From Colwellia piezophila ATCC BAA-637 (GTDB lineage Bacteria; Pseudomonadota; Gammaproteobacteria; Enterobacterales; Alteromonadaceae), in the NCBI RefSeq assembly GCF_000378625.1, contig NZ_KB905162.1, forward strand, positions 124,001-188,000: a DNA stretch of 64,000 nt, given 5' to 3'. The notes under the pieces were generated by a model. It searched no databases. It was not told the origin of the DNA and was given only the letters and a program-made list of their open reading frames with translations. Positions 35,493 to 43,077 of the stretch are shown piece after piece. Position 1 is the first letter of the stretch, and each line of letters opens with the position of its first letter. Position numbers and translations under genes: made by a program.

Positions 35493-35899
35493 TAACTAAG
35501 TTCTTGAATATTCTTTAAACTGTCCCAAGCAAACTCGTTTATCTCTGAGGTGAAGCAACGAGTATGAACAAAAGTTTCGTCTTTTTTATAAACATTAGAG
35601 TTTATACTGACATAAAGAATTGAACCGTCTTTTTTCTTTAACCTAGCTACATAACTGAGTAATGTTTCACCATTGGTTAGACGAGTTAAAATATCTTGAA
35701 TGATGTTTTGGTCAATATGAAATTCGGCAATATTGTGCCCTATATATTCATCTGCGGTGTAACCCAGAGCATCGAGTTCCATTTTATTAGCAAAATGCAC
35801 CGTACCATCTGATCCTACCAAGTGAATCGATACAGCTGCTTGGTCTAAGAAGCTCCACAAATCTTCTACTTCGTCGGTAAGGTTAAATTTCACCATCAA
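35492..35899 (-). CDS. Stand-alone PAS domain protein
   Basis: 135 residues, essentially one PAS fold: FLDQAAVSIHLVGSDGTVHF, NKMELDALGYTADEYIGHNIAEFH, the ILTRLTNGETL helix and YVARLKKKDGSILYVSINSN with a C-terminal strand. There is no membrane segment. No haem or flavin ligand motif is certain. It overlaps the following hybrid kinase by one base, implying a fixed stoichiometry. Its last residues (WDSLKNIQELS) are not continuous with a kinase linker in another frame, and the kinase has its own TM helix. This is therefore a genuine two-gene arrangement, not a frameshifted fusion. Confidence 0.85.
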   Translation of the reverse strand: MMVKFNLTDEVEDLWSFLDQAAVSIHLVGSDGTVHFANKMELDALGYTADEYIGHNIAEFHIDQNIIQDILTRLTNGETLLSYVARLKKKDGSILYVSINSNVYKKDETFVHTRCFTSEINEFAWDSLKNIQELS

Positions 35900-36684
35900 A
35901 ATGTCCTTTTACAATAGGTTTTAAATAGTATAAATGTTATTTAGTTAACTTGAGATATGACTTTTTATCAATATCCCTGTGGCCAAAAATAAGAGTGTTA
36001 ACTTGTTACAGAGCAAGTAAATTGTAGTCGAATATTCTTTTTATGGTACTAATTTTATGAATTCAAAATATGGACCTAGCGAATACAAGTATAGTTCTAG
36101 GTATTACGGGTTAAATCACGGAATGTGTGAAATAGGTTGTGTGGTATTAGGTAATGGATTTGCACATAACCGAAGCAGTGATATTTTGGAGTATACTAAT
36201 TTATCTTTTTAGCTGGAGAACATTTGAACTCAAGGCGAGAAGCAGACATTTTGATTTAGCCACTCCTAGCTTCCGCTTATCACTTAGTGATCATTAATAA
36301 TTAGATGATCAACGACCGCTTTGGGTGGCTAAGCGGACTATTCATTAAGATAAACTCACGGCTAAATTATGTCTTCTTTGGTGGTAGTAGTTAGCCTTTA
36401 AAATTCAGGCAACAATGTCCGCTTATGGCTATAAGTGATCATTAAGATTGCAGATTGAATCCTAGATAATGTGACTGAAATTTCAAAATATTTAGATATC
36501 AGTAACTCTACAAGTTAGAGCTGTAAAAGCTCTATTGATGGAAAAATCTCACGAGTTATGACCAGTCACAGGTAACCGCTTTGGTTGGGTGGTTACCGTA
36601 GAGATGACTATTTAGAGTAACAACTTTAAATATGGCTGTATATAATATACAATCTCGGTATTTGTAATGTTGTAGTATAAAAAT
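35900..36684. other. Long intergenic region with internal repeats
   Basis: About 785 bp without a gene. TCCGCTTAT...AGTGATCATTAA occurs at 36272-36297 and again at 36418-36446. ACCGCTTTGGGTGG (about 36313) and ACCGCTTTGGTTGGGTGGTTACCG (about 36576) are related to GACCGCTTTGTGG at 25.45 kb. TAAGTGATCATTAAGAT is shared, inverted, with 33.82 kb. No frame or promoter could be supported except the short AT-rich region before the prepilin gene. Confidence 0.5.
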
Positions 36685-37251
36685 ATGAGCGCTAAAGGTT
36701 TCACCTTAATTGAATTAGTCATCGTTATAGTCATTCTTGGTATCTTGTCAGTTACCGCTTTACCGCGCTTTATTAACTTAACTCAAGACGCCCATGATAG
36801 TGTCGCCCATGCTACTTTTTCCTCCTTTGAAAGTGCAGTTGCTCTGTATCATAATTGCTGGATAGCAAAGTCAGCGCCAGGTCATGTTAAAGATCTCGCT
36901 TGTTTTGGTAGCGGGGATATTGATTCAACGCCAACCGGTTATCCATTGGGGCAGGATACCGCAACTTCAGATAGTGATATGGATGGTAAGGTATTAAATG
37001 GCGCTAATTGTGAAGAGCTTTGGCATGGTTTACTTGACGACGAATTTCAACTCGCCATTCATAGTGATGCGGCCTTTACTGCGGAAAATGATATCGTCTA
37101 TTGGTTTACTGCTTATGCTGTAAATTTACCTGATACACATTGTTATTATAATTATATATCCGATAACCCTGCCAAAGGCCAAGAAAATTGGCAAATGCGT
37201 TATTATCCGGGCACGGGCAAAGTTACCGTAGGTAAAGCAACGTTAGGTTAA
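36685..37251 (+). CDS. Type IV prepilin-like protein
   Basis: 188 residues with a short leader MSAKG, then the class III signal FTLIELVIVIVILGILSVTALPR (cleavage by prepilin peptidase after G5, Glu at mature position 5). The globular part has four Cys residues (CWIAK, CFGSG, NCEEL, HCYYN) that could form two disulfides, and repeated Asp-rich DSDMDG. The acidic loops could bind calcium. It is similar in size to MSHA-type minor pilins. No pilus assembly genes adjoin, and the gene sits between element-rich spacer and a 339-bp gap, so it is an orphan pilin. It has no strong Shine-Dalgarno. Confidence 0.85.
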   Translation: MSAKGFTLIELVIVIVILGILSVTALPRFINLTQDAHDSVAHATFSSFESAVALYHNCWIAKSAPGHVKDLACFGSGDIDSTPTGYPLGQDTATSDSDMDGKVLNGANCEELWHGLLDDEFQLAIHSDAAFTAENDIVYWFTAYAVNLPDTHCYYNYISDNPAKGQENWQMRYYPGTGKVTVGKATLG

Positions 37252-37590
37252 CCTATTATATTAAGGCTTTATTAGTCTATTTTCCTTAGAGCCCTATCTA
37301 CTTTTTAGCATGATTATAGTGTGTTTAGTTTTATGCTCCACCTTTTCAACCTCAACGCTAGACATATAAAACAGTATTAGTTAGTTATCGCAATCCCCCT
37401 TCCTCTCTATCCCCCCATCTAAAACACAAGCTTAGCTAAAAGAGCTTATTGAGTAACCTTGTTTATCCAGAATTAAGGTTAATATAGTAATTAAATCAAT
37501 GCGAAGCCTTATTTGTGTCTATGATTAATTATAAATTAAAGTGTATTGACCGTTTTTGAGCATCAATAACCAATTAAATAAGGGCAACCC
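37252..37590. other. Intergenic region, nothing recognised
   Basis: About 340 bp of AT-rich DNA between the prepilin and the glutamate-synthase-like gene. I see no frame, palindrome or clear promoter. The sequence GGGCAA at 37582-37587, just before the ATG, is the only RBS-like feature. Confidence 0.4.
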
Positions 37591-39150
37591 ATGGCAAAAG
37601 CAATAATTGCTGATATTAAACCGATTAAGGTGAGTTTAGAGAAAGACCAAGAATATTACTTTTGTAGCTGTGGTCGCTCAAAAAACCAGCCATTTTGTGA
37701 TGGCTCCCATAAAGGTAGTGGTTTGAAGTCACAGCGATTTATTGGTCAAGAAAGTGGTGACGCTTATTTGTGTCAATGTAAGCAAACGAGCAATGCCCCT
37801 TTTTGTGATGGTAGCCATAAAAAATTAACCTCAGAGCAAATTGGCCGTGAAGGGGATACTGCTCAAATAGCGGTGACTAATATGCCTATTGCGAGTGCGA
37901 CCAAAGAAGAGCCTACGGTTGAATTTATTCATCAATTGGCGAAAGAAGGTTTATCTGCTATTGGACAACATGGGCCGATGACATCAATGGGCGTACCGAG
38001 AGATCAACTACCACACTGGGATGATTTACAAATTATGGTCGCGCAGATGGCGCGAAAACCATTAATGGAAGATGTGGCTGTAGCGACTGAGTTGATTATT
38101 GGTCCGCAGGCTAAAAAACCCTTAAAATTGAAAATACCTTTATTTGTTTCAGATATGAGCTTTGGCGCTTTATCTGAAGAAGCTAAAATATCTTTAGCCA
38201 AAGGCGCACAGCTTTCAGGAACCGGAATTTGCTCCGGAGAAGGGGGCATGTTGCCAGAAGAGCAGGCGGCTAATTCGCGCTATTTCTACGAACTCGCCAG
38301 TGCCAAGTTTGGCTATGATGAAAAGTTATTAAAAAAGGTACAAGCCTTTCATTTTAAGGGCGGTCAAGCGGCGAAAACAGGAACCGGTGGGCATTTACCC
38401 GCCAGTAAAAATGTCGGTAAAATTTCACAAGTGAGAGGACTAACACCAGGAAAAGCGGCGGTGTCACCACCAACGTTTAAAGACTTAGTTAGTGTCAGCG
38501 ACTTCAAAGACTTTGCCGATCATGTCAGAGAAATTACTGGCGGCATTCCTATCGGCTTTAAATTAAGTGCCAACCATATCGAACAAGATATTCAATTTGC
38601 CTTAGATGCCAGCGCCGATTACCTTATTTTAGATGGTCGCGGTGGTGGTACCGGCTCTGCTCCTGAGATGTTTCGCGATCATATCAGTGTACCGACTATT
38701 CCTGCCTTGGCTCGAGCGAGGCGTTATCTTGACAAAGTTGGCGCCAGTGGCCGGGTAACGCTTATTATCACCGGTGGTTTACGGGTACCAATGGATTTTA
38801 TTAAAGCCTTGGCTCTCGGGGCTGATGGGATAGCCATTGCCAATAGTGCGATGCAATCAATTGGCTGTGTAGCGGCAAGAATGTGTCATACCAATAATTG
38901 TCCCGCGGGTATTGCCACGCAAAAAGCCGATTTACGACAACGCTTAAATATTGAAAAGTCATCTAAACAATTGAGTAATTTCTTTGACGCCTCTACTCAG
39001 CTGATGCAGGTTATGGCCCGTGCCTGTGGTCATCATGATTTGAATCAATTTACCCTAGATGATTTATCGACCTGGCATCGTGAAATGGCGTTACTCAGTG
39101 GCGTACACTTTTCCGGAGTACTTGCTCCTGGGGCACTTCTCCAGGAATAA
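37591..39150 (+). CDS. Fusion: two CDGSH [2Fe-2S] domains plus FMN glutamate-synthase-like domain
   Basis: 519 residues. Two consecutive CDGSH motifs open the protein: Cys25, Cys27, Cys36, His40 (CSCGRSKNQPFCDGSH) and Cys61, Cys63, Cys72, His76 (CQCKQTSNAPFCDGSH). Each has the CxC...CDGSH ligand set of mitoNEET/MiNT-type [2Fe-2S] sites. From about 115 on comes the GltB-type FMN-binding synthase barrel: PLFVSDMSFGALSEEAK, GGQAAKTGTGGHLPASK, PIGFKLSANHIEQD, DGRGGGTGSAPEMF and CVAARMCHTNNCPAGIATQ, the last matching the GltB iron-sulphur Cys motif. It lacks the glutaminase domain, so ammonia or another donor, or another reaction, is likely. It is probably redox-linked. No partner genes are seen. 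Confidence 0.88.
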   Translation: MAKAIIADIKPIKVSLEKDQEYYFCSCGRSKNQPFCDGSHKGSGLKSQRFIGQESGDAYLCQCKQTSNAPFCDGSHKKLTSEQIGREGDTAQIAVTNMPIASATKEEPTVEFIHQLAKEGLSAIGQHGPMTSMGVPRDQLPHWDDLQIMVAQMARKPLMEDVAVATELIIGPQAKKPLKLKIPLFVSDMSFGALSEEAKISLAKGAQLSGTGICSGEGGMLPEEQAANSRYFYELASAKFGYDEKLLKKVQAFHFKGGQAAKTGTGGHLPASKNVGKISQVRGLTPGKAAVSPPTFKDLVSVSDFKDFADHVREITGGIPIGFKLSANHIEQDIQFALDASADYLILDGRGGGTGSAPEMFRDHISVPTIPALARARRYLDKVGASGRVTLIITGGLRVPMDFIKALALGADGIAIANSAMQSIGCVAARMCHTNNCPAGIATQKADLRQRLNIEKSSKQLSNFFDASTQLMQVMARACGHHDLNQFTLDDLSTWHREMALLSGVHFSGVLAPGALLQE

Positions 39151-39326
39151 ATGTAAAGGCGAAGGTTACAATTTATATACTGGGTCTAGCCATCACGTTA
39201 ACTTCTAGACTTTGTCGATTGCTGTTATACTGCAGCAATTCTTATGCTGTCAGCCTTTATCTATTAGTTAGTTAGTTCTTTAAAGTATGCTGAAGCAAAC
39301 ATTTTCTTTTGCTCTCGAGACACCTT

Positions 39327-40652
39327 ATGTCCTTCTCTACCCTTAAATTATCCGCACCAATATTAACCGCTTTAGCGGATTTAGGTTATGAAAAACCTAC
39401 CGCGATCCAAAAGAAAGCGATACCACATGTTTTATCGGGTAGAGATATTATTGCTGCTGCGCAAACCGGCACAGGTAAAACTGCTAGTTTTGTTTTACCT
39501 TTATTAGAGCAACTTAATAGTCGATATAAAAAAGCTAACCAAAAACTTCGCGGTAAACGTATTCGTGCGCTTATCTTAGTACCTACTCGAGAATTGGCGG
39601 TACAGGTAGAAGCCAGTATCGTTCAGTATGCTAAGCATTTAGATATTAGCTCGATGGCAATGTACGGTGGTGTTGATGCTGAAGAGCAAAAACAACGTTT
39701 GATTTGGGGGATAGATATTCTTGTTGCTACGCCGGGGCGCTTATTAGATATGGCACATCAAAGAGCATTGTACTTTGATGAACTTGATATGTTGGTACTT
39801 GACGAAGCCGATAGAATGTTAGATATGGGCTTTATTGATGATATTAATAAAATTATTGAGCGTTTACCTGAACAACGGCAAAATCTATTGTTTTCTGCCA
39901 CCATGTCAGAAAATGTCCGAGGTCTCGCCAAGCGAACTATCCATAAGCCTGTTGAAATTAGCGTCGCTCGAGATGAAAGCTCTAAGCCTAAAATACAGCA
40001 ATGGTTAGTGACCACAGATAAAGGCAATAAGTCGGCCTTGTTGAGTCATTTAATTAGCACGCAAAGCTGGCAAAAAGCGCTTATTTTTATTGAGACTAAG
40101 CACGGGGCTGCTAAGTTAGTAAGCCAATTAGAAAAACGTGGCATCGCGGCTGAAAGTATTCACAGTGGTAGAACTCAAGAGATAAGGGAGCAGCTACTTA
40201 ACGACTTTAAGTTAGGAAAAATTAAGTATTTAGTGGCAACCGGTATTGCCGCACGCGGCCTTGATATTGGCGAACTTAACTTAGTGGTAAACTATGACCT
40301 TCCAGGGCAAGTTGATGAATATATTCATCGTATTGGACGTACAGGTCGAGCCGGCGCTTCAGGTGAAGCGGTATCGCTCGTTTCTAAAGATAATTTCAGA
40401 GAGCTATGCGCGATTGAAAGTCGCTTAGGCCATGTTATCGAACGTAAGGAATTTGTTGATTTTCCGGTGAAAAAGACCGTGCCGGTATCTATTTTAAATT
40501 TCGTGCCTAAAAACGCTAAAGTTAAAAGCAGTCAAGCTAAGAGTAGTTCAGAGCGAAACCATCAGTCGAGAAGCTCGAAGCCCCAAGGCAATGAGCGTAG
40601 AACAAACCAAACCAAAAAGACTAACGTTAGAAGCCCTTGGCCAGCTAAATAA
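39327..40652 (+). CDS. rhlE: DEAD-box RNA helicase RhlE
   Basis: 441 residues from the ATG at 39327; a TTG at 39309 is less likely because RhlE proteins begin MSF. Motifs: Q-motif (KPTAIQ), I AQTGTGKT, Ia PTRELAVQ, II DEADRMLDMGF, III SATMS, IV IFIETKHGA, V ARGLDI and VI HRIGRTGRAG. The C-terminal tail (about 400-441) is basic and Ser/Asn-rich, suited to RNA binding. RhlE-type helicases remodel ribosomal and messenger RNA and are important in the cold. It is monocistronic and ends in a strong terminator. Confidence 0.93.
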   Translation: MSFSTLKLSAPILTALADLGYEKPTAIQKKAIPHVLSGRDIIAAAQTGTGKTASFVLPLLEQLNSRYKKANQKLRGKRIRALILVPTRELAVQVEASIVQYAKHLDISSMAMYGGVDAEEQKQRLIWGIDILVATPGRLLDMAHQRALYFDELDMLVLDEADRMLDMGFIDDINKIIERLPEQRQNLLFSATMSENVRGLAKRTIHKPVEISVARDESSKPKIQQWLVTTDKGNKSALLSHLISTQSWQKALIFIETKHGAAKLVSQLEKRGIAAESIHSGRTQEIREQLLNDFKLGKIKYLVATGIAARGLDIGELNLVVNYDLPGQVDEYIHRIGRTGRAGASGEAVSLVSKDNFRELCAIESRLGHVIERKEFVDFPVKKTVPVSILNFVPKNAKVKSSQAKSSSERNHQSRSSKPQGNERRTNQTKKTNVRSPWPAK

Positions 40653-40686
40653 GTATTAACCGATAAAAGTTTGTAGTCGCTAAATA

Positions 40687-40722
40687 AAAACCGCCTAAAT
40701 GCTAGCATTTAGGCGGTTTTTT
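40687..40722. terminator. Strong bidirectional intrinsic terminator
   Basis: AAAACCGCCTAAATGC-TA-GCATTTAGGCGGTTTT, a 16-bp perfect stem with a 2-nt centre (a 4-nt loop in practice), followed by T-rich sequence on both strands. It separates rhlE and the convergent MscS gene. Confidence 0.92.
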
Positions 40723-40787
40723 GTTTTGGTAGTTAAACCTCGCTATAAGCAAGAGGCGTGAGCCGTTGTAACTACTAGACCGACTCG

Positions 40788-41624
40788 TTACGACTGAATC
40801 AAATGTACATCGCGTTGTGGGAACGGAATAGTAATAGAATTCTTATCAAGGGCTTTTTTAATGCCTTCATTAACTTCAAAGTAAACTGCCCAATAATGCT
40901 GAGGTAAACAATGTGGTCTAACAACAAAGTTCACTGAACTATCAGCCATTTCATATAAACCAATAAATGGCGCTGGCTCTTGCAACACTTTGTCATTGCT
41001 AACCAGTACTTCCATTAATACCGCTTTGGTTTGATCAATATCTGCGCTATACGAAACACCAATAGTTAAATCTACACGAATTTTTCCTTCAACCGTGTAG
41101 TTAATCACTGAGCCATTTGAGGTCGCGCCATTTGGGATAATAATGCGTTTAGATTGTGGCGATAGTAATATTGTATTGAAAATTTGTACTTCTTTAACCA
41201 CACCTAAGTGACCTTGAGACTCAATCAAATCACCTACTTTGTAAGGCTTGAATATCATAATTAATACGCCGCCAGCAAAGTTAGCCAAGCTGCCTTGTAG
41301 CGCTAAACCAATAGCTAAACCGGCTGCACCAAGTACCGCGATAAATGAGGTCGTGGCGATGCCAATCATTGAGGCAACAGAGATAAACAGTAGTACTTTT
41401 AGGATCCAAGAAACCAAACTGCCCATAAAAGGGATCAAGGTTGGGTCAACTTTTGAACGTTCCATAGAGAGTTTAACAAGCTTACTAATACCGCTGATGA
41501 TCCATAAGCCGAGCAATAAAGTTAGCACTGATAACGCTAATTTAGGCGCATAAGCTAAACCAAGTTCATAAGCTTTCATGGTGAGAGTTTCTATTTGGGT
41601 GAGGGATGTATCTAGTGCATTCAT
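40788..41624 (-). CDS. MscS-family small-conductance mechanosensitive channel
   Basis: 278 residues, close to E. coli MscS (286). TM1 at about 27-46, TM2 at about 62-85, and the pore-lining TM3 (about 90-125) rich in Gly/Ala (AAGLAIGLALQGSLANFAGG). Then the beta-domain with FKPYKVGDLIESQGHLGVV and IPNGATSNGSVINY and the C-terminal alpha/beta vestibule (VDLTIGVSYSADID). It releases solutes under hypo-osmotic stress. There is no paddle or cyclic-nucleotide extension. It is monocistronic, convergent with rhlE. Confidence 0.93.
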   Translation of the reverse strand: MNALDTSLTQIETLTMKAYELGLAYAPKLALSVLTLLLGLWIISGISKLVKLSMERSKVDPTLIPFMGSLVSWILKVLLFISVASMIGIATTSFIAVLGAAGLAIGLALQGSLANFAGGVLIMIFKPYKVGDLIESQGHLGVVKEVQIFNTILLSPQSKRIIIPNGATSNGSVINYTVEGKIRVDLTIGVSYSADIDQTKAVLMEVLVSNDKVLQEPAPFIGLYEMADSSVNFVVRPHCLPQHYWAVYFEVNEGIKKALDKNSITIPFPQRDVHLIQS

Positions 41625-41891
41625 TTAATTACCTTTTTAACAAATGTTGAAGTTGGCAATATTTTATACTTATTAATTAAAATTACAATTTATGCTTTTA
41701 ATTACCTCTGATTTTAAAATAGATTTATAAAAGTTTCCGGCATAACTAAAGCTTTAAACAGCTAAGGTTGGATTTATCTAATCAAAACACGCTTATAACA
41801 CTAGAGTCAGTTATACTGTGCACATATTTAATAAAATCTTCTAAGCAGTTATTCTATAGCTGCCCAAGCAAAACAACTCTTAGGCTTTTAA

Positions 41892-42347
41892 ATGATTAAT
41901 AACGACCTCCTTCGCCGCATCAGCAATATTTTTGAATTATCTGATGATGAAATCCGCACTGTTTTTTCTTTATGCCAATGTGAAATCAGCGCAGAGCAGT
42001 TAGCAAATTTCTTCAAAGAGAAAGATGATTCTGCTTATCAAGAGGTAGAGGATGCTCAATTTTCCAGTTTCCTTAATGGTTTAATTATTAGCAAAAGAGG
42101 TCCAAGTGATGGCCCTGCGCGTGAAAATGAACAAGTACTAACCAATAATATGATCTTTAATAAAGTAAAAATTGCTTTGTCTTTGAAAGCTGAAGACGTG
42201 ATTGCTTCGCTTGAACGAGCCGGTCTGGTTTTGGGTAAGTATGAATTAAGCGGTTTTTTCAGAAATGCAAATAATAAACACTATAAAGACTGTTCTGATG
42301 ATGTGTTATCGACATTCCTAAAAGGCTTAAGGATGAAAGCTCAATAA
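41892..42347 (+). CDS. yehS: DUF1456 family protein YehS
   Basis: 151 residues consisting of two similar DUF1456 repeats (about 3-70 and 82-150): NNDLLRRISNIFELSDDEI with FFKEKDDSAYQEVED, then NNMIFNKVKIALSLKAEDV with FFRNANNKHYKDCSD. Each ends in a short FL.GL helix. Size and duplicate structure match E. coli YehS. The function is unknown. It is cytoplasmic. It has no clear ribosome site (TCTTAGGCTTTTAA before ATG). It is followed by the DUF3545 gene after about 125 bp. Confidence 0.88.
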   Translation: MINNDLLRRISNIFELSDDEIRTVFSLCQCEISAEQLANFFKEKDDSAYQEVEDAQFSSFLNGLIISKRGPSDGPARENEQVLTNNMIFNKVKIALSLKAEDVIASLERAGLVLGKYELSGFFRNANNKHYKDCSDDVLSTFLKGLRMKAQ

Positions 42348-42429
42348 TTTTTTTTATCGGACTTACTCTGTTTACTCGTCTTTAAAATGTCATCTTTGTT
42401 TCACATTACTTTCATCAAATTCCCTTACA

Positions 42430-42456
42430 TTGCCAATGAGCGCTAACAATTGGCAA
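42430..42456 (+). other. Leader hairpin/inverted repeat before the DUF3545 gene
   Basis: TTGCCAAT / ATTGGCAA, perfect 8-bp arms with an 11-nt loop, ending 16 nt before the likely ATG. It may be an operator or an mRNA leader stem. Confidence 0.45.
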
Positions 42457-42472
42457 TAACATGGGAATTAGC

Positions 42473-42661
42473 ATGAATAATAACTATTGGCATGACATTG
42501 AATTATTAGACGATATCGAAGCGCAAGAAAGCGCGGAAAAAAATAGCAGAGCAACAGGTAAAGTGCGCCGACGAAAATGGCGTGAAATTGAGACAATTAA
42601 AGATCAACGCCGTTTACGCAGAAATATGGCTGATTTTGAACCGTATGCTTATTCGTTATAA
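42473..42661 (+). CDS. DUF3545 family small basic protein
   Basis: 62 residues from the ATG at 42473, with GGGA 6 nt upstream; an ATG at 42461 would add four residues. An acidic N-terminus (IELLDDIEAQESAEKN) is followed by the family core VRRRKWREIETIKDQRRLRRNM. It is highly charged and helical, and may bind nucleic acid, though this is unproved. DUF3545 is restricted to Gammaproteobacteria such as Vibrio, Shewanella and Colwellia. Downstream is a strong terminator at 42791. Confidence 0.8.
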   Translation: MNNNYWHDIELLDDIEAQESAEKNSRATGKVRRRKWREIETIKDQRRLRRNMADFEPYAYSL

Positions 42662-42790
42662 ACTCTACTTGAGAATAGGTTAAGCGTCGTTTTAGGTTGA
42701 AGATAAGTACTTAACTTATAGCGGCTTTACGGCGAGTAAAGCTTCTACCACCCTCAGAGTTACCCGTTAACACCCCTTTATTCTTCGGTT

Positions 42791-42828
42791 AAAAGCCAGA
42801 GCCTCTTTTTGAAGAGGCTCTGGCTTTT
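42791..42828. terminator. Intrinsic terminator
   Basis: AAAAGCCAGAGCCTCTT ... AAGAGGCTCTGGCTTTT, 17-bp perfect arms around a 4-nt loop TTTG, flanked by A and T runs. It lies 130 bp after the DUF3545 stop codon. The last gene upstream is DUF3545, so a spacer or small RNA may end here. Confidence 0.85.
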
Positions 42829-42952
42829 ACTGAAAATAGCCGATAGATACTTTTGCTAATATCACATCAATATCAATATTAAGCTTATTCACTATTTCAA
42901 TTAAGTGAACAGACTGGTTAAATTAGCCTTATCTTGATTCCTCTAAATGTAT

Positions 42953-42997
42953 CGCAATGGTATCATTGCGTTAAAATTTGATACAAATTGATACATC
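42953..42997 (+). promoter_or_regulatory. Putative regulator-binding region of the mipA-like operon
   Basis: CGCAATG-GTAT-CATTGCG (42953-42970) is a perfect 7-bp palindrome. Directly after it, TTGATACAAA and TTGATACATC (42978-42997) are 10-bp-spaced direct repeats of the kind recognised by OmpR/PhoB-family dimers. They lie 80-125 bp upstream of the MipA-like start codon. The operon encodes such a regulator, so self-control is plausible. Confidence 0.55.
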
Positions 42998-43077
42998 AGC
43001 TTAATTTGTGTTACGTCTATTTTGCCAAGGCTTAGTTAATCTTATGGTTAACAAATAAAGACGTTCACAGGGAATAT

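Noticed and set aside
35492-35899. PAS gene and hybrid kinase as one frameshifted gene
   Set aside because: The kinase begins with its own ATG and TM helix and the PAS frame ends cleanly in TAATG overlap; joining them would put a PAS domain directly before a membrane helix.
42791-42828. Attachment site or tRNA-like structure
   Set aside because: The long perfect stem with flanking A/T runs is a plain intrinsic terminator; there is no cloverleaf or integrase.
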